Positions 17,220-27,488 of a stretch of 64,000 nt of DNA are shown piece after piece; the first letter of the stretch is position 1; the number at the start of each line of letters is the position of its first letter. The stretch comes from Helicobacter sp. 11S03491-1 (lineage in GTDB: Bacteria > Campylobacterota > Campylobacteria > Campylobacterales > Helicobacteraceae). The DNA lies in assembly GCF_002272835.1 (NCBI RefSeq), contig NZ_MLAO01000002.1, positions 156,980 through 220,979 on the forward strand, in the 5' to 3' direction. The notes under the pieces are model-generated. The model ran no database searches. It saw nothing but the letters and a program-made list of their open reading frames with translations, and was not told the origin of the DNA. A program made the translations under genes and the position numbers.

Positions 17220-20200
17220 ATGCCCAATAGAACTTTGTTTGCCGGTATGCGGGGGGGGGGGGGGTAAAATTGAAAAATTTATTTTTTCAAAGTTGTTTTC
17301 TTTTCTTTTTAGTTTCTCTTAGTTTTTTTCAAAAATCTTACGGAAACCAATCTATTGACTTAAGTGTGCCTTGCAATAGCTTGGTTAATGGGTATTGTGT
17401 GCAAATAACCAACCCTGTTTCCTCTCCTAATATTTCTTATACAAGCGCAGATCATAAAAATGTTTCTTTGGATCTCAATAATGCAGAAAGAAGTCACAAT
17501 AGTGATAATAGCAATTCAGATACTTTTATGCTCAAAGCCTTTGGAAAATCTTCTGATGATAGAATAAATTTATTTGGCAATATTTTTGAACACAATACAA
17601 ATGGTTATAGAAACTTAAGTATTGATTTTGATGGGGTTAATTATTATGGAAATATGACATTTGAAGAATATGGGCAGGTAGATAAAAAAGGAGCATATGG
17701 AAACATAAAAATAACTCCTAAAGCAAAATTTGTTTTGAATCATACTATGATAAATGGGGATTTAATTTTTCATAATTATTATATTTCTCCTTCTGAGGAA
17801 AATAGTTTTAGCATAAAAAACTCCACTATTAATGGAAACTTTCATTGGGATTCTGAAAATACAACCTCCCTTATAAATGAAAATAATATCTTTAATGGAA
17901 ATGTGGAGATTATAAGTGGATCCAGTGTCGGCACTTCTTTAAGAGTTTTTTTGAAGCATTCTGTATTTAATCATTCTAATGTTTATTTTGGTGTTTTAAA
18001 AAATCATCAATCTAATCTTTCAGATGTTTTTTCGCAGTCAATAGGGAGTTATTTTTTCTACAATGATGTTTTAAATGATGCCGGTTTGACAATCATGACA
18101 GATTATAATTATCTTATTTTCAAAAATACAACCTTTAAAGGGGGTTCTATGACGATAAATAATGCATCGTCTTTGCTTAATTCTCAAATTAATTTTATGG
18201 GATCAGATTTCTTTATTTCTAACTTGAATATCATTGGAAATGAGAATTCTTTGGGGGTGAATTTTGTTTTTGATCAATTAAGTCCCGGGGATAAAGATGT
18301 GAGTGTAGATCAAACAAAAATAACTACTTTTGAAGGGAATATCACCTTTTCCGGAGGTAAAAATACTCTGGATATCAAAAATCACTCTGTATTAAAAAAT
18401 GGCACTATTTTTATTGAAGGAGGAATAAATGTCTTTAATACCACAGATTCTACTTGGGATAATATGAATATTTCCATTTCAAGAAAAATCTATGTCTTGC
18501 CTATTTCTTATAGACCTTCAGATACTGCTCCTAATGGTTATGTATGCACAATTGGTTCTAGAATTTGTTATAGCGATTCTACCAATACCCTAAATTTTAA
18601 TAATTCAGTAGTAAATGGAGGGAATATTATGATTGTTGGGGGACATTCTAATACTTTGAATTATATTAATTCTCCATATAAGAATGGGAATATCACTATT
18701 TTTGGAGGAGAAACAAACAAGCTAAGTTTTCTGGATTCTCTAAAAGAGAGGGATATCTTGATTGCCGGTGGGGCTAGGAATACCTTAGAGTTTAAAAATA
18801 CAATATTATCTTCCCAAAGCTCTGATTTGATTGGTGTCAAACCCACTGCACATATGAGTGTCATCAAAGGAGCTATTCTTGCAGGGACAATGACTCCGGA
18901 ATTTTTAAAGATGATTGAAAATACTCCTGCGGATTTATTAAATGGAAACTTGATTTTAGATTCTGCATCGACGATGAACACAATCAATACCTTGAGTTTT
19001 ATCAATGGTATTTTGCATGGAAATATCACGATTGAAAATCACAATACCAGTCATGTTAATACCGCTATCTCTATTGATAATAGCCTTTTGCTTGGGGATA
19101 TTTCATTAAATGGTAAAAATATGTTTGTTAAAAATAACCTTACTGATGCAGCTTTGATTGGAGATGTCTTTATCGATCAAGGAGTGAGTTACACTTCATT
19201 GGATAATTCTCAAATCTATGGAGATATCACTACAAGGGGAGGAATTAATATTTTTTCACTTAAAAACAGCTCTGTTTTTGCAGGCTCTATAGACACTTTT
19301 GATGGAACCAGTTTTATTGATTTGAATATGTCCTTATATGCTAATCAGAATGGACAAATTTCTAAAATTAATACTTATGGGGGTGTGAGTAATATTTCTT
19401 TGAGTATCAATGATTCTATTGCCGGTTTGCTTACAAGCCAACATATCTACCCTACTTTTTATATTGGAAATTATAATAGAGGTATTTCAAATATTGCTAT
19501 ATCCGGACCTGTGAGTGGGACTGCTTTGATAGATTATAGTGGGGGGAGGGCTAATATTATTTTCGCTGATGGGGGCAATAGCGCAGATACAACTAACTTT
19601 TTTGCGAACAAAACACAATGTGAGGGGAGTTGGATAACACAAGAATGTTTAAATAGCGGCAAGGCTATTTATTCTCCAACATCAAATACGTTTGAAGTCA
19701 ATGGTTATACTTATGAAAATGGGTTGGCTATTACGCTTGATGCTTCCATGGCCAACAAAGTTTTGAAGCCTTTTAGGGATGTTTATTCAAGCAATTATGT
19801 TTCTTTATTTATTGATAAATCAGGAGTGAATCCTAATACCCATATAAAAGATGATATTTATCGAATGAAGATTGATGGAGTGATAATAGGCGGGGAATAT
19901 AACCTTCCTTCTACCAGCGATCAAAAATATGAGATTACTTTTGCTCCACGTGCGGCATTTATTGGAAATATGTTTGCCAAAACAGATAACACGACTTTTG
20001 TTTTGTCTCAAGGCTCTAAACTCGTTCTTTATAACGGATCTTTGTCTGTAATTTCCAGCCTTACTTCAAGTCATGGTTCTTTTAGCGCCAATACCGACAC
20101 AATGTTTGCTGCCACTCTTGCTCAAAGGGATAATACAATTATTGATCTGGCTACAAGTGGGAAAGAAATCAATAATACTTTCCAAAAAGATACATTTTCT

Positions 20201-22513
20201 ACAATGATTGTCAATAACTTAGGACATTTTAATAATGCTATTTTTAGGGTTGCCATAGATTCAAATCGGGCAGATAATAATCCTAATATTCATAATAATT
20301 CTCTTAATTCTGATAGAATTATTATCCAAGATGTGGGTGCAGGGCAACATTTGAGCAACTATCTTCAAGTTTATCAAGATTATACGAGTTTGGCTACAGG
20401 GGATTTGTCAGCAAATAATATTCTGGTTGCAATAGTAAAAGACTCCTCTGATTCAAATTCAAATATGATTTTTGATACCTCTGCTTCTAAAGTAGAACAA
20501 GGCTATGATATTGTCAATACAATACTTTATTCTAAGCGTATTTCTGTAGATGCCACAGGAAAAATTGATACTAATGTGGAGAAAGATTTGGCAAATGCAA
20601 CAGGGTATTTTGTCCGGTCTGCATCTACAGCTATTGATAAGTCAAACTTAGGGGATACCAATAATGCCATCACTTCTAATTATTCTATCTTTTTAGCCAA
20701 CATCAACAATCTCAACAAACGACTCGGGGAGCTTCGAAATAATTATTATGCACAAGGAATTTTTTCCAGGGTATATAGCGGTTTGAACACTTCTAATAGG
20801 GGAGATAAATCTAAGATTTATGCAACCAATATCCAAGTGGGCTATGATTATGGGTGGAATACAGCTTATGGAGAGCAATTTTTAGGAAGTGCCCTGAATT
20901 ATGGATACAACACTATTAGAGGGGGTGGTTATAATGGAAGCGCCAATATGCTTGAATTTGGAGGGTATTATTCTTTTGTGAATGAAAGTGGATTTTATAC
21001 AGATAGCATTTTGAAATATACTTATATCCACAGTAATATTTCTATCAAAAATAACAATATCTATAATGTGCCTCTGGATTCTCATGGAGTGAGTTTGGGG
21101 CAAGAATTAGGTTATCGATATTATACAGATAAGAAAAAACGATTTTATTTAGAGCCTTCTGCAGAAATCATCTTGGGATGGATGAGTGGAGGAGTCATCA
21201 ATCAAGTCAATCAAAGTAGTTTATTGGATTATAGACCCGATTATTTTCCTTATTTTAAGGCTGATTTGAATTATATCTTTAATTTTAGATCAAAATTAGG
21301 CGCGAATGTGGGTTATCGTCTTATGAATGCCAAGAATCAGACTGATTTTAGATTGGGCGCTTTTTGGGTGAGTGATGTAGTGAGTGGAGGGGTGATAAGA
21401 TACAAAACCAATTATTCGCAAGCTCAAACATTGCTTGCTCCCAATAATCAAATGATGATTAATCTTGGACTCAATTCGGTAGTGTCAGAGAATTGGCGGG
21501 TTTATGCAGATGTGGATACCGGGTTTTTGGGTAGATATTTTAATCAAAACTACCTTGTATCTATAGGGCTGCGCTATGAATTTGGGCATGCTTTGAATCC
21601 TTTAGCAGCTAAGCTTACCCAAGAAAAAAGACTTGCAAGTATCCGTCGATCTCAAATGCGCTTTGATGAAAGGCTTGCTAATATCTCAGCCAAACAAGAA
21701 AAAATCAAACAAAAACAAGCCTTTGAAGAACAAAAATCTCAGATCATAGCCACTAAAAAAGCCCAAGCAAAAACTTTGAGTATTTATAGAAAACAAGAAG
21801 ATAAAGTAGAAAAAAATGATTTTAAAATGATTCATATTGAGATTGCAAAAATTCTTAAGAGTGATCAACCTTCAGGTGAAAAAATAAAAGTTCTCCATGC
21901 CCAAGAGCTTAAAGTTTTCGAAGCTTCAAAAGCAAGAAAAATAAAGGAATTCAATGATGATTATAAAGGTGCTTTCAAGACATTAGAAGCAAGGTATGCT
22001 ATAGAGAATGAAGAACTCCAAGCCAAAGCAAAAAATGCAAACAAAGTTTTAAACCAAAAGTCAGAAAAATCTCTCAAAGATTTGGAAGCAAACCAAGCCA
22101 AAGAACTTCAAGAGCTAAATACAAAAAATAAATCTGCCTTTGAGATACAAGAAGCGAAGTTACATAAAGATCCTCAAAAAGCCAAAAAACTTCAAGACTT
22201 GCAAAATAAACAGACCAAAGTTCTCAAAGATCTCCAAACCAAGCAAGCCAAAGCCCTTCAGAATCTCCAAAATCACTTTGCCAAAGCAAGCAAGGAGATA
22301 CAAAATAAACAAGTTAAAGATCTAAAGAGTCTCAAAACAAAATTGGACAAACAGACTAAAGATCTCCAAACCAAGCAAGCCAAAGATACCAAAAAGAATG
22401 AAAGCAAGTATAAGACAGCATATCAAGATTTGCTAAAACGTCAAGCCAAAGAAGTAAAAAAAGCTCAAGAATTGGAGAAAGAAATGGATAAAAAATCTCA
22501 ACCTAAAAAATAA
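17220..22513 (+). CDS. Phase-variable VacA-like autotransporter with post-barrel tail (OFF as sequenced)
   Basis: Very large type Va autotransporter. The best start is ATG 17220 (AAGGAG ribosome site), encoding MPNRTLFAGMR then the poly-G tract. With 14 Gs this frame stops at TAA 17265, so the gene is OFF; 15 or 12 Gs would join it to the 1747-codon body that begins at TTG 17270 (KNLFFQSCFLFFLVSLSFF... signal peptide). The passenger (~30-1150) is built of degenerate repeats such as NGNITIFGGETNKLSF and NTLEFKNTILSS, like the VacA2 repeats of Helicobacter ImaA/FaaA/VlpC proteins. The beta-barrel spans ~1155-1440, ending YLVSIGLRYEFGHALNPL. Unusually, ~305 Lys/Gln/Ala-rich coiled-coil residues follow the barrel instead of a terminal aromatic residue. 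A little translation from TTG 17270 cannot be excluded. Confidence 0.88.
17251..17264 (+). repeat. Poly-G tract (G14), contingency locus
   Basis: Fourteen consecutive G bases ten codons into the autotransporter reading frame. Slippage by +1 or -2 restores the frame; the present length is OFF. Homopolymer length could be a consensus of mixed reads. Confidence 0.93.
22226..22385 (+). repeat. 28-bp direct repeats in autotransporter tail
   Basis: The same 28 bases, encoding KDLQTKQAK, occur at 22226-22253 and 22358-22385 within a stretch of related KQAK/LQ-rich heptad-like units. The tail probably grew by internal duplication. Confidence 0.8.
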
Positions 22514-22984
22514 AATAAAGCCTAAATCTATGAAAAATAAAGGTAAAAAATGGATTATTTTAAAATAACCGAATAAAAAAGAGAGGGGTGAAATTAATTT
22601 TGGGGTATGAAGTAAAATGCCGGTCTTATTTGATGTCAAATCATAGCATAGCACTTTTTAAAATACGACAAATTTATTTTGCCCTAAATTTGTGAAAAAA
22701 TCCTAATTTTACGCCTGTCCTATCCTTAAGCCTATGAATTAAAAGTTTTTGTTGGCAGGTGTTGAGAGGTGAATAAAACATCTTTGGGATCTTTCATTTT
22801 GATGACTCTTGAGACTTGATAAAAATCTTAAATGCAAAAAGTTTCATAAACATAGCAATAATCCAAGTAAAAAGTAATGGAAATATGGAAATAATAAAAA
22901 AATAAATATAAAATTAAATTATAGAATCCAAGTTACTTCTATAATGGAGTCTATGTTTTTCAAAAATATGCTAGAATTGAAGCT
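22514..22984. other. Intergenic between autotransporter and restriction-modification locus
   Basis: No gene supported. An 8-bp inverted repeat (ACAAATTT ... AAATTTGT) at 22668-22693 lacks a T-tail on the plus strand. In-frame coding-like sequence for the next gene continues upstream of its ATG to about 22925 (…NGVYVFQKYARIEA-) but has no start codon there. Confidence 0.4.
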
Positions 22985-24331
22985 ATGGGAACTTATGAGG
23001 CTATAAAATATATTGACACTTGCAAAACAACTTCAAACGTAGGTATGCTTATTGAAGCATTAGAGAGTTTGGGTCGTATTGCCTGTGATTTTGATATTTC
23101 TCCTATCTTGAAATTGACCGGTCATAAGTCCCCTAATGTACGGGTTTTAGCAATTAAAAATATCGCTAAACTAAATCATCAAGATAACTCAGAAATTTTT
23201 ATCTCCATTTATAAAAATGATGAAAACAGCGCTGTGAAGCGCGAAGCAATTTCAGCCATAGGTCGGCAACGCAATCGTGATAATATAGAATTTTTATTTG
23301 AGGTTTTAAAGGATAATGATCCAAAAATTATTTGCCAAGCAATTCGGGCTTTGCTTGTCTTTAAGGGTAATCATAAAGTTGATGTGATTCTCAAAAGACT
23401 TATAAGTCATGAGAATGAGATGGTTAAACAAATCATAAAAAAAGAATATTTTTCACAAACAACACCCAAAACAAAACCAAAACCACACACAACAATCGAT
23501 CAAAAACTTTCAAATGTTGTTGTATTGGGTGATGTATTAGAGATATTAAAAAATGTTGGTGAAGAAAGTATCCATTTAACTTTTACTTCACCACCATATT
23601 ATAATGCGCGAGATTATTCGATTTATCAAAGCTATGAAGCCTATCTTGATTTTTTGCGCAAAGTTTTTGAACAAACCCATCGCATAACAAAAGAAGGACG
23701 ATTTTTGATTGTGAATACCTCGCCTGTTATTGTGCCTAGAATTAGTCGGGCTCATTGCAGCAAAAGATACCCAATACCCTTTGATTTGCATGCTTTGCTT
23801 GTGCAGCAGGGTTGGGAGTTTGTTGATGATATTATTTGGGAAAAGCCGGAATACAGTGTAAAAAATCGTATTGGAGGGTTTCAACAACATCGTAAGCCGC
23901 TTGCATATAAACCAAACACTATCACTGAATATTTAATGGTTTATAGAAAGAAAACCGATAAATTACTTGATTGGAATATCCATCAATATGACCTTAGTAT
24001 CGTAGAAGACAGCAAAGTAAAAGATGGTTTTGAAACAACCAATGTTTGGAAGATTTGCCCTAGGTCTGACAGGGTTCATAGCGCAATTTTTCCAACACAA
24101 TTATGCCAAAGAGTCATTGAGTATTATTCATTTAAAGGTGATTTAATCTTTGATCCATTTGCCGGAAGTGGGACACTTGGACGAACTGCAAAGGCATTGG
24201 GACGGAAATTTTTCTTAACAGAAAAAGAGCCAAAATATTTTGAATATATGAAAAGCTTAATGAATAAAAATTCATTGTTGGAGGATAACTCCTCTGAATT
24301 TATGACGTTAGAAGAATTTAAAAATTTATGA
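22985..24331 (+). CDS. HEAT-repeat / N4-cytosine DNA methyltransferase
   Basis: Two-part protein of 448 residues. Residues ~1-155 are HEAT-like helical repeats (SPNVRVLAIKNIAKL, NSAVKREAISAIGRQ, DPKIICQAIRALLVF). The second part is a beta-class methylase with catalytic TSPPYYNARDY (~200) and SAM motif FDPFAGSGTLG (~389), the SPPY form typical of N4-cytosine enzymes. It overlaps the endonuclease gene by four bases (ATGA). By partner similarity (CfrBI-like) the site may be CCWWGG, but that is only suggestive. Homology seems to extend ~20 codons upstream of the ATG in frame without a start codon, so the N-terminus may be slightly truncated or use an unusual start. Confidence 0.88.
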   Translation: MGTYEAIKYIDTCKTTSNVGMLIEALESLGRIACDFDISPILKLTGHKSPNVRVLAIKNIAKLNHQDNSEIFISIYKNDENSAVKREAISAIGRQRNRDNIEFLFEVLKDNDPKIICQAIRALLVFKGNHKVDVILKRLISHENEMVKQIIKKEYFSQTTPKTKPKPHTTIDQKLSNVVVLGDVLEILKNVGEESIHLTFTSPPYYNARDYSIYQSYEAYLDFLRKVFEQTHRITKEGRFLIVNTSPVIVPRISRAHCSKRYPIPFDLHALLVQQGWEFVDDIIWEKPEYSVKNRIGGFQQHRKPLAYKPNTITEYLMVYRKKTDKLLDWNIHQYDLSIVEDSKVKDGFETTNVWKICPRSDRVHSAIFPTQLCQRVIEYYSFKGDLIFDPFAGSGTLGRTAKALGRKFFLTEKEPKYFEYMKSLMNKNSLLEDNSSEFMTLEEFKNL

Positions 24332-25239
24332 CATTCACTAATCAAGTCATAAAAAATATTGTTAAGCGGGTGATTAAAGGACAAGATTATCGTATTGAAG
24401 TTGTTAATTTAATCAACACTGATTTTTTGCAATTTGTGATTGATTTTTTCAAAAAAATTATCAAAGTAAAATTAGAAAATAAAGATGTAGTCAATTGGTA
24501 TAAAAAAGAATTTTTGAAAAACACTCTCCCACCCGATGAGATTGCCCTTCATGCCGGTCTTAATATGAAAACGATACATAATATGTATGGGAGTAGCGCA
24601 AAAGAAATTGTAATTGATGCAGCTTATGAACATTATGATAGTTTGTATGAAGCAATCAGTGGTTTTATTGATAACAATGAAGATCTGACTTTAATGCTTA
24701 CTCTAAAATTCAATGGTGTCTGTGTTGATTTGACAATCAATGAAACCTTACTTGTTATCAATACATTGGCAGTCAAGCGTGCGGCTTTGAGAGGTGGCGC
24801 GTGGAGTGCAGTCGGTAAAACTGCAGAAAAAATATTGATGAAAACAATTTGTGAACTCTATAAAATCCCTACAAATAACTATGAAGAAAAGTTTGTGCGA
24901 GATAGCGCCAAAAAAGTGAGTCGTGAAGTTGATTTTTATCTCAAAGACAATGAGGGCAAAAAATATCTTTGTGAAGTAAAATTAATGGGACGAGGCAACC
25001 CGGAAAGCGCTGATGTGATTTTTGCAAGAAAATCACATATTTTTATTGCCGATACCTTATCCCAACAAAACAAAAATCAATCTGATGAACTTGGTGTGGT
25101 TTGGGTTGAGTTGAGAGTTGCTAATAGTTATAGGCGAATCAAAAAAGCATTTGATAAATATGGCATTCCTTATGTTGATTATGATGGTGGCAATTTAGAT
25201 AAGGATTTGGATATGATTTTGAATAAAATAATGGAATAA
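24328..25239 (+). CDS. CfrBI-like type II restriction endonuclease
   Basis: A 303-residue endonuclease encoded directly after and overlapping its cognate methylase. The PD-(D/E)xK core is REVDFYLKD...CEVKLMGRGNPESAD (Asp ~200, EVK ~216-218), and RGGAWSAVGKTAEKILM precedes it. This combination resembles the CfrBI family as I recall it (CfrBI cuts C^CWWGG); specificity here is unverified. The N-terminal 100 residues look helical and may recognise or bind DNA. Codon use and AT content do not stand out from neighbours, though the locus is an obvious accessory insertion flanked by gene debris. Confidence 0.8.
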   Translation: MTFTNQVIKNIVKRVIKGQDYRIEVVNLINTDFLQFVIDFFKKIIKVKLENKDVVNWYKKEFLKNTLPPDEIALHAGLNMKTIHNMYGSSAKEIVIDAAYEHYDSLYEAISGFIDNNEDLTLMLTLKFNGVCVDLTINETLLVINTLAVKRAALRGGAWSAVGKTAEKILMKTICELYKIPTNNYEEKFVRDSAKKVSREVDFYLKDNEGKKYLCEVKLMGRGNPESADVIFARKSHIFIADTLSQQNKNQSDELGVVWVELRVANSYRRIKKAFDKYGIPYVDYDGGNLDKDLDMILNKIME

Positions 25240-25241
25240 AT

Positions 25242-25334
25242 CAAAACAAGCTCTATGAGTTTGTCTATAGAATGGGCATGCCAATTAATGATCAACGGGT
25301 TTTTTATAAGCGACTTGCAAGATTAACACAATAA
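25242..25334 (+). pseudogene. 3' fragment of an unrecognised gene
   Basis: One frame reads QNKLYEFVYRMGMPINDQRV then FYKRLARLTQ and a stop. It looks like a genuine protein C-terminus without any start, and is probably debris left by insertion of the restriction-modification locus. Family not recognised. Confidence 0.3.
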
Positions 25335-25342
25335 AAATAAAA

Positions 25343-25392
25343 AAATATGGAATTAAAATATTAATAGATTGTTAAAAGACTTTTCCATATTT
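25343..25392. terminator. Possible terminator hairpin after the endonuclease gene
   Basis: Ten-base perfect arms AAATATGGAA / TTCCATATTT separated by 30 bases, followed by AGTTTATTTTTAT. The loop is long, so this is weak. The rest of 25393-25695 shows no gene. Confidence 0.3.
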
Positions 25393-25695
25393 AGTTTATT
25401 TTTATGTGGTGATGGGTTTGAATATCACTCTTTTGCGAAGATTTTTTTGTTGTGATTTTTGGACCAAAGCGAGAGTTATATTGTGCTTTGTGCAGGATTA
25501 TTCAGGTTGTTTTGATCAATGAATAATTACCATTTATCACGCTTAAGCAGTGTTTTGGATTTTAACAATTTGTTGGTATAAGTTGAGACTTTTATAACAA
25601 AATAGTAATTGAGTTAGTCAAAGAATAGGATTTTGCAATAAGCATAAAAAAGCATAAAATTGTAAAATCTTAAAACTTACTCAAGTAAATTTTAT

Positions 25696-26493
25696 TCACA
25701 ACACATCACTAATGGATATTTTGTGTGAATTGAAGTTTTTGGGAAACTCTAAGTGCGCTGCAAATAATTCAAGAGGGACATCAAAGGCTTGGCTTAAGTT
25801 TTCTTGAGTTAAAACCCTGCTTGTTTCTCCATAAATATTTTTTATTTCATTTTCTTTGTGGTATATCAAAAGGCTTTTGTGAGAGATTTTGAGAGCATGG
25901 GTAGGGTAGTGCGTGTTACATAATATCCCGACTTTGTTGTTAGAGAGAGTTTTGAGTATCTCTAAAATCTTAATTTGATTTTTAAAATCAAGATTAGATT
26001 CAGGTTCATCTAAAATCAAAAGCTTAGGGCAAGAAACCAAAGCCCGCGCGATTAGAACCATCTGTAGTTCTCCCCCACTTAAAGAATGGCAATGTTGTTT
26101 TGCTAAATGAGAGATATCTAATTCTTCCAGAGTTTGAAGGGCTAAGGTTAGATGTTGTTTTTTGGGAGAAATGTTAAGCAAAGGATTGCAACCTAATAAT
26201 ACCATATCCAAAACACTAATACCGCTATGGATAGTTTTTGCTTGAGGGACATAAGAAATATTTTGCCATAAATAAGAATTTACAACATGTCTAATGTCTT
26301 TTTTGTTTAAAAAACTTGCTCCCTCACTCCATTTGAGAAGCCCCATGCAACATTTGAGAAATGTAGTTTTTCCTACACCGTTAGGACCTAAAATCGAAAG
26401 AATTTCACCCGGATAAAGTTCTAAATTAATATTTTTGAAAATTTTTTTGTGCTTTCTTTGATAACCCCCTTGTTTGACACTAAATAAACTCAT
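25696..26493 (-). CDS. Iron-complex-type ABC transporter ATPase (FecE-like)
   Basis: Cytoplasmic ATPase powering import of an iron-siderophore or related metal complex. 265 residues with Walker A GPNGVGKTT (~36-44), signature LSGGELQMV (~138), Walker B LLILDEPESNLD (~158-169) and the switch His in CNTHYP. It overlaps the permease gene by four bases. H. pylori has a comparable fecD/fecE pair near cysS, but here TonB receptor, permease and ATPase form one minus-strand operon. Confidence 0.92.
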   Translation of the reverse strand: MSLFSVKQGGYQRKHKKIFKNINLELYPGEILSILGPNGVGKTTFLKCCMGLLKWSEGASFLNKKDIRHVVNSYLWQNISYVPQAKTIHSGISVLDMVLLGCNPLLNISPKKQHLTLALQTLEELDISHLAKQHCHSLSGGELQMVLIARALVSCPKLLILDEPESNLDFKNQIKILEILKTLSNNKVGILCNTHYPTHALKISHKSLLIYHKENEIKNIYGETSRVLTQENLSQAFDVPLELFAAHLEFPKNFNSHKISISDVL

Positions 26494-27488
26494 AATGTGA
26501 TACCTTTATTTTTCTTGAGGATATAAATAAAAAATGGTGTTCCTATTAGGGCACTCAGGATAGAAATAGGGATTTCATCAGCGCTTATTGTGCGCGAAAG
26601 TGTATCTATGAGCACCAAAAAAATAGAACCTAGCAAAACACTTAGAGGTATGATTTTTGTATTTTCACTCCCACACATTAAGCGCGCTATATGCGGGATA
26701 AGCAACCCTATCCAGCCAATAAGCCCGCACATAGAAACAATACAGGCTGTAATAAGTGTGGAAGTGACGATAAAAATAAGACGATAAGTATATAAAGAAA
26801 TCCCCAAACTCTTTGCTTCATCATCTTCTAAAGCAAGGATATTGAGTTTCCAACGTAACAAATAAATAATCCCACAGCCTAAAAAAATCCCTCCCATTCC
26901 TAAGGAAATTTCAGAAAAACTGCTTGTTTGCAAAGATCCCAAAAGCCAGTAAGTAATCATTGGAAGAATATCTTGTGGATCAGCGACATATTTGATAAGA
27001 GCAAGGAGACTTTGAAAAAGAGCTGATACAATAATCCCTCCTAATACAAGCATAATCGTGCCATATTCATAGGTATTTTTAGCAATTAAAATTGTAATAC
27101 TTAAGGCTAAAAATCCAAAAACAAGAGAGCTTCCAATCAGACCATAACTTCCAAATCCAAAAAAAAGTCCAAGTACAGCCCCAAAACTTGCTCCACTACT
27201 GACTCCTAAAATATCAGGGGTAGCCAATGGATTTTTGAAAATAGATTGGAAACAAGCTCCTGTTATAGCGAGTCCTGCCCCTACAAAAACTGCTAATGCA
27301 ATCCTGGGTGCCCTGAAATTAAACACAACTTTTGCTCTTATTGTGTCTTCAATGGCGCTTGAACTCAAGAGTGTTTTAAAAATTTTAAATAATGTTGCAT
27401 AATCTATGGCATATCTACCCACTCCAAAAGACAGGAAACATATTCCCAGAAGGATAAAGATCAAAAGTATATTTCTCATAAAATTCAC
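26490..27488 (-). CDS. Iron-complex-type ABC transporter permease (FecCD family)
   Basis: Inner-membrane permease with about ten hydrophobic segments, 332 residues. Family motifs: FNFRAPRIALAVFVGAGLAITGACFQ, NPLATPDILGVSSGASFGAV and GLIGWIGLLIPHIARLM near the C-terminus. A GTG at 27488 adjoins the receptor stop; ATG 27479 is an equally possible start, and neither has a clear ribosome site, suggesting coupling to receptor translation. Confidence 0.93.
   Translation of the reverse strand: MNFMRNILLIFILLGICFLSFGVGRYAIDYATLFKIFKTLLSSSAIEDTIRAKVVFNFRAPRIALAVFVGAGLAITGACFQSIFKNPLATPDILGVSSGASFGAVLGLFFGFGSYGLIGSSLVFGFLALSITILIAKNTYEYGTIMLVLGGIIVSALFQSLLALIKYVADPQDILPMITYWLLGSLQTSSFSEISLGMGGIFLGCGIIYLLRWKLNILALEDDEAKSLGISLYTYRLIFIVTSTLITACIVSMCGLIGWIGLLIPHIARLMCGSENTKIIPLSVLLGSIFLVLIDTLSRTISADEIPISILSALIGTPFFIYILKKNKGITL

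Noticed and set aside
18661..19029. Minus-strand 122-codon open frame inside the autotransporter
   Set aside because: Shadow of the repetitive passenger coding sequence; no initiation signals.
22668..22693. Terminator after the autotransporter
   Set aside because: The 8-bp inverted repeat lacks a T-run on the plus strand and lies 155 bases downstream.
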